Shown here piece after piece: positions 17,267 to 29,734 of a DNA stretch of 64,000 nt (position 1 is its first letter; each line of letters begins with the position of its first letter). A model generated the notes under the pieces. It saw nothing but the letters and a program-made list of their open reading frames with translations. It ran no database searches and was not told the origin of the DNA. Source of the DNA: CAWIMX01 sp963837345 (GTDB lineage: Bacteria > Acidobacteriota > Vicinamibacteria > Vicinamibacterales > CAVVIG01); assembly GCA_963837345.1 (NCBI GenBank), contig CAWIMX010000001.1, positions 2,914,001 to 2,978,000 of the forward strand, read 5' to 3'. Position numbers and translations under genes: made by a program.

Positions 17267-18253
17267 GTGAAAGCGGTACTCTGCAAGGCGTACGGGCCGC
17301 CGGAGTCGCTCGTGGTCGAAGACGTCCCACCGCTCGTCGCCGGACCGGGCGAAGCGGTGGTGTCGGTCGGTGTGGCGAGCGTGAACTTTCCCGACGTCCT
17401 CATCATCCAGAACAAGTACCAGGTGAAGCCGCCGCTGCCGTTCTCCCCTGGAAGCGAGGCCGCGGGCGTCGTCGCATCGGTGGGGGAAGGCGTCACGAAC
17501 GTGAAGCCCGGCGATCGAGTGATGGCGCTCTCGACCTACGGGGCGTTCGCCGAGGAAGTGAAGACCACCGCGGCTCGCCTGCTGCCGATTCCCAACGGCA
17601 TGGACGACGCGCATGCGGCGGCGTTCGGGCTCACCTACTGCACCTCCGATCATGCCCTGCGCGATCGCGGCGATCTGAAGCCGGGCGAGACGCTGCTCGT
17701 CCTCGGCGCCGCCGGCGGCGTCGGCCTGGCCGCAATCGAGATCGCCAAGGCCGTCGGGGCCCGCGTCATCGCGTGCGCGTCGAGCGCGAAGAAGCTCGCG
17801 GTGTGCCGGGAGCACGGCGCCGACGAGGGCATCGACTACGCCGCGGAAGATCTGCGCGAGCGCATCAAGACGCTCACCGCTGGAAAGGGACCGGACGTCG
17901 TGTACGACGCCGTCGGCGGCCCCTACACCGAACCGGCGCTCAGGTCGATCGCCTGGCGGGGCCGGCTCCTCGTGGTCGGATTTGCGGCGGGCGAGATCCC
18001 GAAGATCCCGCTGAACCTGACCCTCCTCAAGGGCTGCTCGATCGTGGGCGTCTTCTGGGGCGAATTCACGCGACGCGAGCCCGCGCGCTTCGCCGGGAGC
18101 GTGGCGCAGCTCGGCCGCTGGTACCAGGAGGGGAAACTGCGTCCGCACATCTCGGCGACGTTCCCTCTCGAGCGCGCCGCCGAGGCGCTGGCCCTCCTGG
18201 CGGGGCGCCGGGCCATCGGCAAGATCGTGCTCACGGTGTCCCCTGGCACGTGA
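17267..18253 (+). CDS. NADPH:quinone oxidoreductase-type MDR enzyme
   Basis: A 328-residue zinc-free medium-chain reductase. It starts M-K-A-V-L-C-K-A-Y-G-P-P-E-S-L (GTG 17267), contains N-F-P-D-V-L-I-I and P-G-S-E-A-A-G-V-V, and a Rossmann core L-V-L-G-A-A-G-G-V-G-L-A-A. The catalytic zinc Cys/His of alcohol dehydrogenases are absent. Members reduce alpha,beta-unsaturated carbonyls or quinones with NADPH. Third gene of the rightward set, 25 bases after the SDR. Confidence 0.9.
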   Translation: MKAVLCKAYGPPESLVVEDVPPLVAGPGEAVVSVGVASVNFPDVLIIQNKYQVKPPLPFSPGSEAAGVVASVGEGVTNVKPGDRVMALSTYGAFAEEVKTTAARLLPIPNGMDDAHAAAFGLTYCTSDHALRDRGDLKPGETLLVLGAAGGVGLAAIEIAKAVGARVIACASSAKKLAVCREHGADEGIDYAAEDLRERIKTLTAGKGPDVVYDAVGGPYTEPALRSIAWRGRLLVVGFAAGEIPKIPLNLTLLKGCSIVGVFWGEFTRREPARFAGSVAQLGRWYQEGKLRPHISATFPLERAAEALALLAGRRAIGKIVLTVSPGT

Positions 18254-18274
18254 GGCGCGCCGCGCCGGAGCGGC

Positions 18275-19588
18275 CTAGTCGAACAGCGACAGATTCACGG
18301 CCTCGCCCATCGTCTGGTACCCGGCGTCGGTGAAGTGGAGGTGATCGCCGGGGTCGAACGACGGCATGATCTTCGGCGGGCTCGAACCGTCGCGGACGAC
18401 GGCTTCGAAGTCGATGACGCCGTCGTAGGCGCCGCTCGTCCGGATCCACTGGTTCACCGCCTGGCGCTTGGCTTCGCCGGTGTCGGTGGAATACGACGCT
18501 CCCATGAACGGCGTGAGGGTGGCTCCGTAGATCCGCAGGCCATGCGCGTGGGCCCGGGCGATGAGCTGCTCGTGGCCGGCGATCAGGTCGGCTGCGCTCG
18601 GTTCGGCCGCCTCCCGGGCCCGGCCGATGTCGTTGATGGCCTCCATCACGATGACGTGCGTGGCGCCGGTTTGCGCGACGACATCACGGTCGAACCGGGT
18701 GAGCGCCGCCACCCCTGCGCCGTCCTGCAGCACCTGGTTGCCGGCGATGCCCAGATTCAGCACGGCCATCGGCCGCGCGCCCCGGCGCGCGGCCAGGCGG
18801 CGCGCGAACACGTCGGGCCAGCGGTGGTTGGCGTCGGGCGTGCTCCGTGTGCCGTCGGTGATCGAGTCGCCGAACGCCACGACGGCGCCGGCATTCGGCG
18901 GCGCGAGCACTTCCACCCGCGACAGGAAATACCACGACGTCGTCGTGCGGGCCACCGGGAAGGACGCCGCGCCGGCGTGATTGCCGGCATCCGACAGGTA
19001 ACTCGTCTGGAACGCCGAGCCGTGGAGCGTGAGCGCCTGATTGGCGGTGTCGCCGGGCACGTAGACGTCGACGGCGAGATCGGCGAAGGCGGGCACGGCG
19101 AGCTCGACCGGATCGCTGAACATCACGGCGCCGGGCGGGATCGTCGTGTCGCGACGGCCGCCGAAGGCGAGGGGCTTCGCTGCCGCGGCGTCGATCGCCG
19201 GACCATCGCCGCGCGGCGCGATCGCGGCCGCCGCGATCGTGAGCGGCTCGGTGCCGAACGCGTTCGTCAGGACCACGCGCACCTGCGATCCGCCGATCGT
19301 GACGTGGACGATCTCGCGCAGCGTCTGATCGTTCACCGTGAAGGGCGCCGGCCGCGGGGCCCCGCCGGCGCGCGCCGGAGGCGTTGCCCGGGCGGGGGCG
19401 GCGGGCGGGCCGGCGCGGCCGCCGCCCAGCCCGGTCGCCCGGCTCGACACGACCGCGGTGGCCCACGTGCCGACCCAATGCCCCGTGCTCGACGCGCGCT
19501 GAGCGCCGAGGGGCGAGGTGGCGAGGAGCGCGAGCGCGGCCACGGTCGCGGACACTGCCGACACGATCATTCGATGCCGTCCACTCAT
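18275..19588 (-). CDS. SGNH/GDSL hydrolase, secreted
   Basis: A 437-residue exported esterase. A signal peptide (V-S-A-T-V-A-A-L-A-L-L-A-T-S-P-L-G-A) is followed by a Gly/Ala/Pro/Arg-rich stretch near residues 53-80, a jelly-roll-like region, and the GDSL domain. Block I is V-A-F-G-D-S-I-T-D-G, block II has G-I-A-G-N, block III E-A-I-N-D-I-G, and block V D-H-L-H-F-T-D-A-G-Y carries the Asp-His pair. The architecture matches SGNH esterases of the lysophospholipase/carbohydrate esterase type. GGAGAGACC precedes ATG 19588. It faces the MDR gene, 21 bases away. Confidence 0.9.
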   Translation of the reverse strand: MSGRHRMIVSAVSATVAALALLATSPLGAQRASSTGHWVGTWATAVVSSRATGLGGGRAGPPAAPARATPPARAGGAPRPAPFTVNDQTLREIVHVTIGGSQVRVVLTNAFGTEPLTIAAAAIAPRGDGPAIDAAAAKPLAFGGRRDTTIPPGAVMFSDPVELAVPAFADLAVDVYVPGDTANQALTLHGSAFQTSYLSDAGNHAGAASFPVARTTTSWYFLSRVEVLAPPNAGAVVAFGDSITDGTRSTPDANHRWPDVFARRLAARRGARPMAVLNLGIAGNQVLQDGAGVAALTRFDRDVVAQTGATHVIVMEAINDIGRAREAAEPSAADLIAGHEQLIARAHAHGLRIYGATLTPFMGASYSTDTGEAKRQAVNQWIRTSGAYDGVIDFEAVVRDGSSPPKIMPSFDPGDHLHFTDAGYQTMGEAVNLSLFD

Positions 19589-19619
19589 CGCGGTCTCTCC
19601 AGTTCTGTGGCGCCAAGGA

Positions 19620-20800
<1,181 letters not shown>

Positions 20801-20804
<4 letters not shown>

Positions 20805-21022
20805 AGGAACAGATTATCCGAAGCGCTTCGTTCGCTGCCTGGCGCTTCGAGAAAGTCGAGCTGGGCCCTGAGCACGTGGCGCTTCGCGCTCACGCGATCG
20901 CCGCGCTCGAGATATGGCTCGCCCACGATTGCGAGGCGATTCGCCCGCGGTACAATTCCATCGTCTTCGGAATCGATCTGGGCGAAGTGAGCGTCGTCAT
21001 CTCGTTGGCATTCGACGAGCAC
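20801..21022 (-). CDS. possible small hypothetical protein
   Basis: A 73-codon frame filling most of the gap between MaoC and thiolase. It starts at GTG 21022, in the same frame as MaoC beyond its stop, and its TGA overlaps the thiolase ATG (ATGA). It is charged (R-D-D-D-A-H-F, E-R-G-D-R-V-S-A-K-R) and matches no family I know. The opposite strand is also open here, so coding status is doubtful. The ATGA overlap is the only argument for translation; the -10-like hexamer inside it argues the other way. Confidence 0.3.
20813..20818 (-). promoter_or_regulatory. -10-like hexamer gataat before thiolase
   Basis: Minus-strand gataat ends eight bases before ATG 20804, with no ribosome site. This could give thiolase a separate, nearly leaderless transcript. 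Confidence 0.4.
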
Positions 21023-21067
21023 CGCGACGTTCCGGATACGGGGCCTGCATGCAGCCCCCCGACTGCC

Positions 21068-21538
21068 TCACCGGTAATAGCGGACGATCCATTCCGCAAC
21101 CATGCACGGCTTCTCCGAGCCGTCGCGTTCGACGACGATCTGCCACGTGACCTGCGCGGCGCCATCGACGTCTTTCACTTCCAGCGGGGCAAAACGTCCG
21201 CGCACGCGCGCGCCGCTCGGCACGGGCGCGATGAAGCGGACTTTGTTCAGTCCGTAGTTGATGCCCATCTTGCCTGGCGGCAGCGTCATGGCCCGGCGGG
21301 CGAGCTGGCTCACGAGCGACAGCGTCAGGAAGCCGTGCGCGATCGTGGTACGGAACGGCGACTCGACCGCCGCGCGCCCGGGATCGACGTGGATCCATTG
21401 ATGGTCGCCGGTGGCTTCGGCGAACTGATCGATCCGCGCCTGGGTCACCTCGACCCAGTCGCTCGCGGCCACGTCCTGCCCGATGCGCTCGCGCAGGAAG
21501 TCGACACTCGGGACGTGGACCGCGGGCGGCTCCGGCAC
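21068..21538 (-). CDS. MaoC-family dehydratase (enoyl-CoA hydratase 2 type)
   Basis: A 156-residue hot-dog-fold protein with the hydratase-2 signature F-A-E-A-T-G-D-x-x-W-I-H-V-D ... F-R-T-T-I-A-H-G-F-L-T-L-S-L, where Asp and His are catalytic. It would hydrate trans-2-enoyl-CoA to the (R)-3-hydroxy ester. Its GTG start directly follows the TGA of the FadJ-type gene, so translation is probably coupled. An (R)-specific hydratase beside an (S)-type FadJ enzyme suggests handling of branched or unusual acyl-CoAs, but this is inference. Confidence 0.9.
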   Translation of the reverse strand: MPEPPAVHVPSVDFLRERIGQDVAASDWVEVTQARIDQFAEATGDHQWIHVDPGRAAVESPFRTTIAHGFLTLSLVSQLARRAMTLPPGKMGINYGLNKVRFIAPVPSGARVRGRFAPLEVKDVDGAAQVTWQIVVERDGSEKPCMVAEWIVRYYR

Positions 21539-23675
21539 TCAGCCCTCCGGCGCGTCGGAGAAGAATCCCCGGCCCTCCGCCACCAGCCGTTCGAGCAGGG
21601 GCGCGGGCGTCCAGTAGTCGCCGAATCGTGCGCGGTATTCCGAGACGCGCGCCAGCACCGTCGGCAGCCCGATGGTGTCGGCGTAGAACATGGGGCCGCC
21701 GCGGTAGCGCGGGAAGCCGAAGCCGTAGCAGTAGACCACGTCGATGTCGCCGGCCCGCGTGGCGTAGCCGTCCTCGAGCACCTGCGCGCCCTCGTTGGCC
21801 AGGGCCGTCGTGATCCGGGCCAGGATCTCGTCGTCGGCGACCTTGCGGCGCGAGATGCCGCGCGCGCGGGCCGCCTCGGCCGCCAGTTCGTCGATGAGCG
21901 GATCGGGAATCCGTTCGCGGCTGCCTGTCTCGGTACTTGTACCAGCCGGCGCCCGTCTTCTGCCCGTACCGGCCCATCTCGTACAGGCGGTCCGGCACCT
22001 CCGACTGGGGGCCCTCGGCGCGCGTCTTCCCGATCGACTTCAGGTGCAGCCGGATGCGTGCGCCGACGTCGATGCCCGCAATGTCCTGCATGCCGTACGG
22101 GCCGACCGGCAGCCCGAAGTCGGTGATCACCTTGTCGATCTGCGGCACGGTCGCGCCTTCTTCGAGCAGCAGATAGGCCTCGCGCATGTAGTAGGCCAGC
22201 ATCCGGTTCGCCACGAAGCCGAAGCAGTTGCCGACGACGACGCCGACCTTGCCGAGCTTCTTCGACAACCTGATCGACGTGGCGATCGTCTCCTTGCCCG
22301 TGTCTCTGCCGCGCACGATCTCGAGCAGCTTCATGATATTGGCCGGGCTGAAGAAATGATGGCCAATCACGGCGGCCGGCCGTCCGCTCGCCTTCGCGAA
22401 CTCGTCGATGTCGAGCGTGGAGGTATTCGACGCCAGGACGCAGTCGGGCCGGGTCACCGTGGCGAGCTCGGCGAACGTCCTCTTCTTCAGCGCCAGGTCT
22501 TCGAACACGGCCTCGACGACGATGTCCACATCGCCGAAGCCGTCGTAGCCCGTCGTCGGCGTGATGAGCGCCAGGGTCTGCTCGAGCGCCTGGGCCGTCA
22601 TCCGCCCCTTGTCGACCGACGACTGGTAGTTGCGGCGGATGGTGGCGAGGCCGCGGTCGAGCGCCGCCTGGTCGACCTCCTTGAGCAGCACCGGAATCCC
22701 GGCGCTGGCGTAGCACATGGCGATGCCGCCGCCCATCGTGCCGGCGCCCACCACGGCCGCGCGTTGAATGTCTCTCGCCGGCGTGTCCTTCCCGACGTCC
22801 GGCACCTTGACCGCGTCGCGCTCGGCGAAGAAGAGGTGGCGCAGGGCGTGCGACTGGCTGGAGACCACGCACGCGGCGAAGATCTCCCGCTCGCGCAGCG
22901 AGCCGGCCTCGAAGGACTCGCCGAGCCCGGCCTCGATCGCGTCCAGGGCGGCGAGGGGCGCCTCGGCGCCGCGTGCGCCCTTCTGCACGGCCGGTCGGGC
23001 GCGCGCGCAGGCCTCGCGTCCCGCGGCGACGTCGGCCACCTTGCCGGCAAGCTCGCGCGTCTTGCGCGTGTCGTGCGCGGCCGCCCTGGCGCGCGCGAAG
23101 GCGATCGCCGCGGCGAGCAGGGCCTCACGGTCGCCGTCGACCACCTGATCGACGATCCCGGCGGCCTGCGCCTTCGACGCGGCGATCGGCTTGCCCTCGG
23201 TGCACATGGCGATGGCCGTCTCGACGCCCGCAAGGCGGGGAAGCCGCTGTGTGCCGCCGGCGCCCGGAATGATGCCGAGCAGCACCTCGGGCTGGCCCAC
23301 TTTGGCGTGTCGGAGCGCGATCCGATAGTGGCACGCCATGGCGAGCTCGAGCCCGCCGCCGAGGGCGTTGCCGTGAATGGCCGCCACCACCGGCTTCGGC
23401 GCGTCTTCGATGCGCTCGAGCAGCGCGTGCGACGCCGCCGACCGCTCGAGCGACTGCTCGCGCGTCTTGAGCGTATCGAAGACCTTGATGTCGGCGCCGG
23501 CGACGAACGTCGACCCGGCCCCGATGAGCACCGCCGCGTCGGCCCCCCCGTCGGCCGCGGCCCGCGCGATCGCGTCGTCCACGCCCTTCCAGACCTCCGG
23601 GGCGAGGGCGTTCACCGGCGGGTTGTCGATCGTGACGATGGCGACCCGGTCGTTCAGTTCGTAGCGGACTGGCAC
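21539..23675 (-). CDS. FadJ-type enoyl-CoA hydratase/3-hydroxyacyl-CoA dehydrogenase, one-base frameshift
   Basis: A bifunctional beta-oxidation enzyme of about 711 residues. The hydratase half has H-G-N-A-L-G-G-G-L-E-L-A and G-Q-P-E-V-L-L-G-I-I-P-G-A-G-G-T, with both catalytic Glu. The dehydrogenase half has V-V-G-A-G-T-M-G-G-G-I-A, A-S-N-T-S-T and G-H-H-F-F-S-P-A-N. Near 21937 an extra base ('taccgagaca' where 'tacgagaca' is expected) shifts the frame after G-W-Y-K-Y; the C-terminal domain continues one frame over (Y-R-G-G-P-M-F-Y-A-D) to 21539. GTG 23675 is chosen because GGAG lies six bases upstream. A sequence error is likely. Confidence 0.9.
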
Positions 23676-23706
23676 GGCACGCTCCAAGGTTCTCGGGGTT
23701 CCCGGC

Positions 23707-24123
23707 CTAAATCGTCATGCACGTCGTCGTCCCGTGCGCGTACAGCTTGCCGTCGCGATCGACGACGCGGGCTTCGGCCGTGGCCGTGCGGCTGCCGAGG
23801 TGAATCAGGCGGCCTTCGCAGCGGAGCGGTCCCGTGGCCGCCGTGATCGGGCGCGTGTAATTCACCTTCAGCTCGAGCGTCGTGAACGTCGATCCCTCGG
23901 GGGCCGCCGCGTTGATCGCGCAGCCCAGGGCCGAGTCGATGAGCGTCGCCACCAGACCGCCGTGGGCGACGCCCATGCCGTTGTAGTGCGCCTCGGTCGG
24001 TTGCACGGCGAACACGACCCGCCCGGGCTCGACCTCCACCATCGAGATGCCGAGCGCCTTCACCAGCGGCGGTGCCGGCAGTTCTCCGGTGATCATCTTC
24101 CTGAAGCGATCGAGCGCGGTCAC
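23707..24123 (-). CDS. PaaI-type thioesterase
   Basis: A 138-residue hot-dog-fold acyl-CoA thioesterase. It has H-Y-N-G-M-G-V-A-H-G-G-L-V-A-T-L-I-D-S-A, the PaaI/4HBT signature, with the Asp that acts on the thioester. It releases free acid and CoA, often as a rescue step in aromatic or fatty-acid catabolism. GTG 24123 overlaps the TGA of the acyl-CoA synthetase gene (GTGA), so the two are coupled. The FadJ gene begins about 30 bases downstream. Confidence 0.9.
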   Translation of the reverse strand: MTALDRFRKMITGELPAPPLVKALGISMVEVEPGRVVFAVQPTEAHYNGMGVAHGGLVATLIDSALGCAINAAAPEGSTFTTLELKVNYTRPITAATGPLRCEGRLIHLGSRTATAEARVVDRDGKLYAHGTTTCMTI

Positions 24124-25778
24124 GACGCGGTCTGTTCGTCGCGCAGCACGCGATAGAGGATCTTGCCGACCGCGCTCATCGGCAGCGCTTCGCGCAGCTC
24201 GATTTCGTGCGGCACCTTGTAGTCGGCCAGCTCCTTTCGGCAATGCGCGACGAGGTCCTCGCGCGTGGCGGTGGCGCCTTCGCGCAGCACCACGCACGCC
24301 TTCACGACTTCGCCGTGGTACGCGTGCGGCACGCCGATGGCCGCGGCCAGCCGGACGGCGGGATGCGTGTAGAGCACGCCCTCGACGTCGCTCGGGTAGA
24401 CGTTGAAGCCGTCCACGATGATCAGGTCCTTCTTGCGCTGCACGATGGAGGTGAAGCCGTCCTCGTCCATGCGCGCGATGTCGCCCGTATGGAACCACAG
24501 CCGCCCGTCGTCGTGAACACGGAGCACGCTGGCGGTTTCCTCGGGCTTCTGCCAGTAGCCCTTCATCACCTGGGGGCCCGAGATGCAGAGCTCGCCGGGC
24601 TCGCCCACGGGCAGCTCGCGTGTCCCCGATTCGACGTCCACGATCGTGATGTCGGTGTCGGGCAGCGGCAGCCCGACCGTGCCGGGCTTCCGGACGGCGA
24701 GCTGCGGGGTGGAGTGGGTCACGGGCGAGGTTTCCGAGAGGCCGTATCCCTCGTTGAGCGGCCGGCCGATCCGGCGCTCGAACTCGTGAATCACCTCCAC
24801 GGGACACGGCGCCCCTCCGCTGTTGAAGGTGCGAATCCCCTCGAGGCCGAACTCGTGGAGCTTCGGGTGGCCCAGGAGCGAGACGAAGATCGTCGGCACC
24901 GCGGGAAAATACGTCGGCTGGTAGTCGCGCAGCGCCGCCAGTACGCCCTCGACGTCGTACTTCGGAAAGATGATCTGCAGGGCGCCCGCCCAGATGCCCA
25001 TCATCATCGCGACGGTGAACGCGTAGATGTGGAAGTAGGGCAGCACCACGAGATAGCGGGCGTGCCCGCGCTCGGGCGCGCGATACATCCACGTCTCGGT
25101 CTGGACGACGTTCGCGAAGATGTTGCCGTGCGTGAGCATCGCCCCTTTGGGCGTCCCCGTCGTGCCTCCGGTGTACTGCAGCACCGCCAGGTCGTCGCGC
25201 GTGATCGTCACCTCGGGGAGGTCGGGCGCGGCAACGCCGGCGATCAGGTCGGTGAACGATTCCGTGCCGGCCACTCGCGGCGGCGCCGCCTGGTCCGACG
25301 CGTACTCGGCGAGCGAGGTGACGATGACGTGGTCGAGCCGGATGTGGCGAGGGAGGCCGAGCGCGAGCGGCGCGAGGGAATCCAGCGTGACGAGCGCGCG
25401 CATGCCCGAATCTGCGGCCGCCAGGCCGACCTCACGCGCCGTATACGTGGGATTGACGTTCACGATCACCGCACCCAGACGGAGCACGGCGAAGGCCGCG
25501 ATGATGTACTGCGGCGAGTTGGGCAGCATGATGCCGACCCGGTCGCCCTTGGCGATGCCCAGCCGCGCCAGCGCCGTGGCGAACCGATCGGCGCGGCGTT
25601 TCACGTCGCGAAACGTCAGCTCGGCCCCGAGAAACGCGGTGGCCGGCCGATCGGGCACGTCCACCACGGCCGCGGCCAGCACGTCGTACAGGGGGCGCTC
25701 CGGATACGTGAGATGCGGCCGCACCCAGTAGTCGTAGTGGCGGAGCCACGGACGCGCGGCGTAGGGCGACTCAGGCAA
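24120..25778 (-). CDS. acyl-CoA synthetase (AMP-forming ligase)
   Basis: A 552-residue adenylate-forming ligase that activates a carboxylic acid to its CoA thioester with ATP. The P-loop Y-T-G-G-T-T-G-T-P-K-G, the A5 motif G-Y-G-L-S-E-T-S, the A7 motif H-T-G-D-I-A, the hinge K-D-L-I-I-V-D-G-F-N-V-Y-P and the A10 lysine M-S-A-V-G-K-I-L are all present. It resembles long-chain fatty acyl-CoA ligases. The start TTG 25778 overlaps the SDR stop; the frame extends upstream but not with ligase-like sequence. Confidence 0.92.
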   Translation of the reverse strand: MPESPYAARPWLRHYDYWVRPHLTYPERPLYDVLAAAVVDVPDRPATAFLGAELTFRDVKRRADRFATALARLGIAKGDRVGIMLPNSPQYIIAAFAVLRLGAVIVNVNPTYTAREVGLAAADSGMRALVTLDSLAPLALGLPRHIRLDHVIVTSLAEYASDQAAPPRVAGTESFTDLIAGVAAPDLPEVTITRDDLAVLQYTGGTTGTPKGAMLTHGNIFANVVQTETWMYRAPERGHARYLVVLPYFHIYAFTVAMMMGIWAGALQIIFPKYDVEGVLAALRDYQPTYFPAVPTIFVSLLGHPKLHEFGLEGIRTFNSGGAPCPVEVIHEFERRIGRPLNEGYGLSETSPVTHSTPQLAVRKPGTVGLPLPDTDITIVDVESGTRELPVGEPGELCISGPQVMKGYWQKPEETASVLRVHDDGRLWFHTGDIARMDEDGFTSIVQRKKDLIIVDGFNVYPSDVEGVLYTHPAVRLAAAIGVPHAYHGEVVKACVVLREGATATREDLVAHCRKELADYKVPHEIELREALPMSAVGKILYRVLRDEQTAS

Positions 25779-26544
25779 TGGTCCGTCCCCCGTCGACGAC
25801 GATGGTCTGGCCGGTGATGTAGTTCGACGCATCGGCGGCCAGAAAGACGACCACGCCTTTGATCTCGCCGGCGGCCCCGACGCGGGGGATCGGGCTCGAG
25901 GCCTTGATCGCGGGCTCGGCGAGATGAATCGCGGGATCGGCCAGGCGCGAATGAAAAAAGCCCGGGGCGATCGCGTTCACGCGAATGCCCTGGCGCCCCC
26001 ACGACGCGGCGAGCTCGCGCGTGAGGCCCATCAGGCCGGCCTTGCTCGCGCTGTACGCGGCGTAGTGCGGGCCGTTCACCGACGCGTGGAGCCCCGCGAT
26101 CGAGGCGACGTTGACGATGCGCCCCGAGCCGCGCGCGAGCATGTGGCGCCCGGCGGCCTGCGCAAACAGGAACGCGCCCGTCAGGTTCACGTCGATCACC
26201 TTCTGCCACTTGTCGAGCGGGAGATCCTCCGCCTTCGCGCCCCAGGTGACGCCCGCATTGTTCACGAGGATGTCGACGGTGCCGTAGATGGCGATCGTCC
26301 GATCGACCACCCGCTGCACCTCGGCCGGTTTCGCGACGTCGCACAGCAGGCCGTCGACGCGGAACCCGCGGCTCGAGAGCCCGGCGACGGCGGGCTTCAA
26401 CCACTCGTCGCGGCGTGCGCACAACATCAGCGAGGCTCCGGCCTCCGCGAGGCCCTCGGCGATCTCGAATCCCAGGCCCCGCGATCCGCCGGTGACGATC
26501 GCCGTCCTGCCGTCGAGGGTGAATAATTGAGCGACGGGAACCAC
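25771..26544 (-). CDS. short-chain dehydrogenase/reductase
   Basis: A 257-residue classical SDR: T-G-G-S-R-G-L-G cofactor loop, N-N-A-G-V-T-W-G, N-V-A-S-I-A-G with the catalytic Ser, Y-S-A-S-K, and a standard I-V-V-D-G-G end. It is the first gene of the leftward operon SDR, acyl-CoA synthetase, thioesterase, FadJ, MaoC, so it probably oxidises a hydroxyacyl intermediate or alcohol precursor. GTG 26544 is used because the fold starts right after it (V-P-V-A-Q-L-F-T-L-D-G-R-T-A-I-V). Confidence 0.9.
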   Translation of the reverse strand: MVPVAQLFTLDGRTAIVTGGSRGLGFEIAEGLAEAGASLMLCARRDEWLKPAVAGLSSRGFRVDGLLCDVAKPAEVQRVVDRTIAIYGTVDILVNNAGVTWGAKAEDLPLDKWQKVIDVNLTGAFLFAQAAGRHMLARGSGRIVNVASIAGLHASVNGPHYAAYSASKAGLMGLTRELAASWGRQGIRVNAIAPGFFHSRLADPAIHLAEPAIKASSPIPRVGAAGEIKGVVVFLAADASNYITGQTIVVDGGRTIA

Positions 26545-26553
26545 GCTGGCAGG

Positions 26554-26561
26554 CTTATACT
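26554..26561. promoter_or_regulatory. divergent promoter core
   Basis: The sequence cttatact contains tatact on the plus strand (26556-26561), reading towards the acyl-CoA dehydrogenase, and tataag on the minus strand (26559-26554), reading towards the SDR start nine bases away. The whole intergenic space is about 40 bases, so the two operons must share this region. Confidence 0.4.
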
Positions 26562-26584
26562 GCCCCGCATTCGCAGTGTCAACC

Positions 26585-28303
<1,719 letters not shown>

Positions 28304-28308
28304 GCCCC

Positions 28309-29724
28309 ATGGCTGCCGGCGCCGTCTACGCGCTCGTCGTCCTCTTCGCGATCAACCTGATGAACTTCTTCGACCGCCAGATCATCGGCGCGGTCGGCGA
28401 ATTGATTCGCGTGGACTGGGGGCTGAGCGACACGGCGCTCGGCCTGCTCGGAACCGTGTTCACGCTGCTCTATGCCTTCGTCGGCGTGCCGCTCGGCCGG
28501 CTGTCGGATCACGCCGACCGCCGGAAGATCCTGGCCGGCGGGGTGTTCGTGTGGAGCGCGCTCACGGCCTTGTCGGGCGCCGCCCGCGGCTTCGGCCAGC
28601 TGGTGGCCGTGCGCCTCGGCGTCGGCGTCGGCGAGGCCACCTGCTCCCCGGCGTCCACCTCGCTCATCGGCGACCTGTTCCCGAAGACGCAACGCGCGCG
28701 GGCGATGGCGGTATGGATGCTGGGCCTGCCGCTCGGCCTTGGCCTCGCCAACGGGATCGGCGGGCTGGTCGGCCAGGCGTGGGGCTGGCGTGCCGCGTTC
28801 TATCTGGCCGCCGTCCCCGGCCTCGTCTGCGCGCTGGCCGCCTTCCGCATTCGCGAGCCCGCGCGGGGCATGGTCGAAGACCATGCCATCGGCGCGCATC
28901 GGCGCGCCGGTTCGCCGTACGCGCTGGTGCTGTCGATCCCGACGATGTGGTGGGTGATTCTGTCGGGCGCGCTGCACAACTTCAACATGTACGCGCTCGG
29001 CTCGTTCGGCATTCCGTTCCTGATCCGCTATCACGGCATGGCGCTGCGCTCGGCGGGTTACCTCTGGATGGTCGTGTACGGGTTCTCCGGCATCGTGGGC
29101 CTCTTTGTCGGCGGGGCCGCCGCCGACGCGCTCTACCGCCGGCGCGTCGACGGACGGCTGCTGGTCGCGACCGCGTCGCTCGTGCTGGCGGCGCCGCCGA
29201 TGTATCTCGCCCTCACGCGCCCGGGCGGCGATCTGGTCGGCTTCTCGCTGCTCATGGGCTTCGGCGTCGGCGTGATGTACGCGTACTATTCCACCGTCTA
29301 CTCGACCATCCACGACGTCGTGGAGCCGTCGCTGCGCGGCACGGCGATGGCGCTCTATTTCGCGGCCATGTATCTGTTCGGCGCCTCGCTCGGACCCGTC
29401 GGCACGGGCATGGTCAGCGACTACTTCACGTTCCAGGCCGGTGCGGCCGCCGGCGCCGTGGCGCCGCTCCCGCCGGGCGCCTTGATCGGCGCCGAATTCC
29501 GGAGCCTCGTGGGCCAGGCGAAGGGGTTCGATCTGGCCGCGCTCGAGCCGTTCCGCGCGGCTGGGCTGCACTCGGCGATGTACGCCGTGCCTCTGCTCGC
29601 GGCGATCCTCGCCGTCGTTCTGTTCGCCGCCTCGCGCACCGTCACGCGCGACGTGGGGAACCTGCAGGCCTGGATGCGGAAACAGACCAACGACCACCGC
29701 GTCGCGGCGGGGACGGCGCGGTAG
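28309..29724 (+). CDS. MFS transporter (spinster-like)
   Basis: A 471-residue major facilitator with 12 predicted helices. Signatures include N-L-M-N-F-F-D-R-Q in helix 1, motif A G-R-L-S-D-H-A-D-R-R and R-L-G-V-G-V-G-E-A in helix 4, which are typical of bacterial spinster-like proteins that often sit in acid- or steroid-catabolic clusters. It starts five bases after the acyl-CoA dehydrogenase stop without a ribosome site, so it depends on upstream translation. Substrate unknown. Confidence 0.88.
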   Translation: MAAGAVYALVVLFAINLMNFFDRQIIGAVGELIRVDWGLSDTALGLLGTVFTLLYAFVGVPLGRLSDHADRRKILAGGVFVWSALTALSGAARGFGQLVAVRLGVGVGEATCSPASTSLIGDLFPKTQRARAMAVWMLGLPLGLGLANGIGGLVGQAWGWRAAFYLAAVPGLVCALAAFRIREPARGMVEDHAIGAHRRAGSPYALVLSIPTMWWVILSGALHNFNMYALGSFGIPFLIRYHGMALRSAGYLWMVVYGFSGIVGLFVGGAAADALYRRRVDGRLLVATASLVLAAPPMYLALTRPGGDLVGFSLLMGFGVGVMYAYYSTVYSTIHDVVEPSLRGTAMALYFAAMYLFGASLGPVGTGMVSDYFTFQAGAAAGAVAPLPPGALIGAEFRSLVGQAKGFDLAALEPFRAAGLHSAMYAVPLLAAILAVVLFAASRTVTRDVGNLQAWMRKQTNDHRVAAGTAR

Positions 29725-29734
29725 ACAGGACACC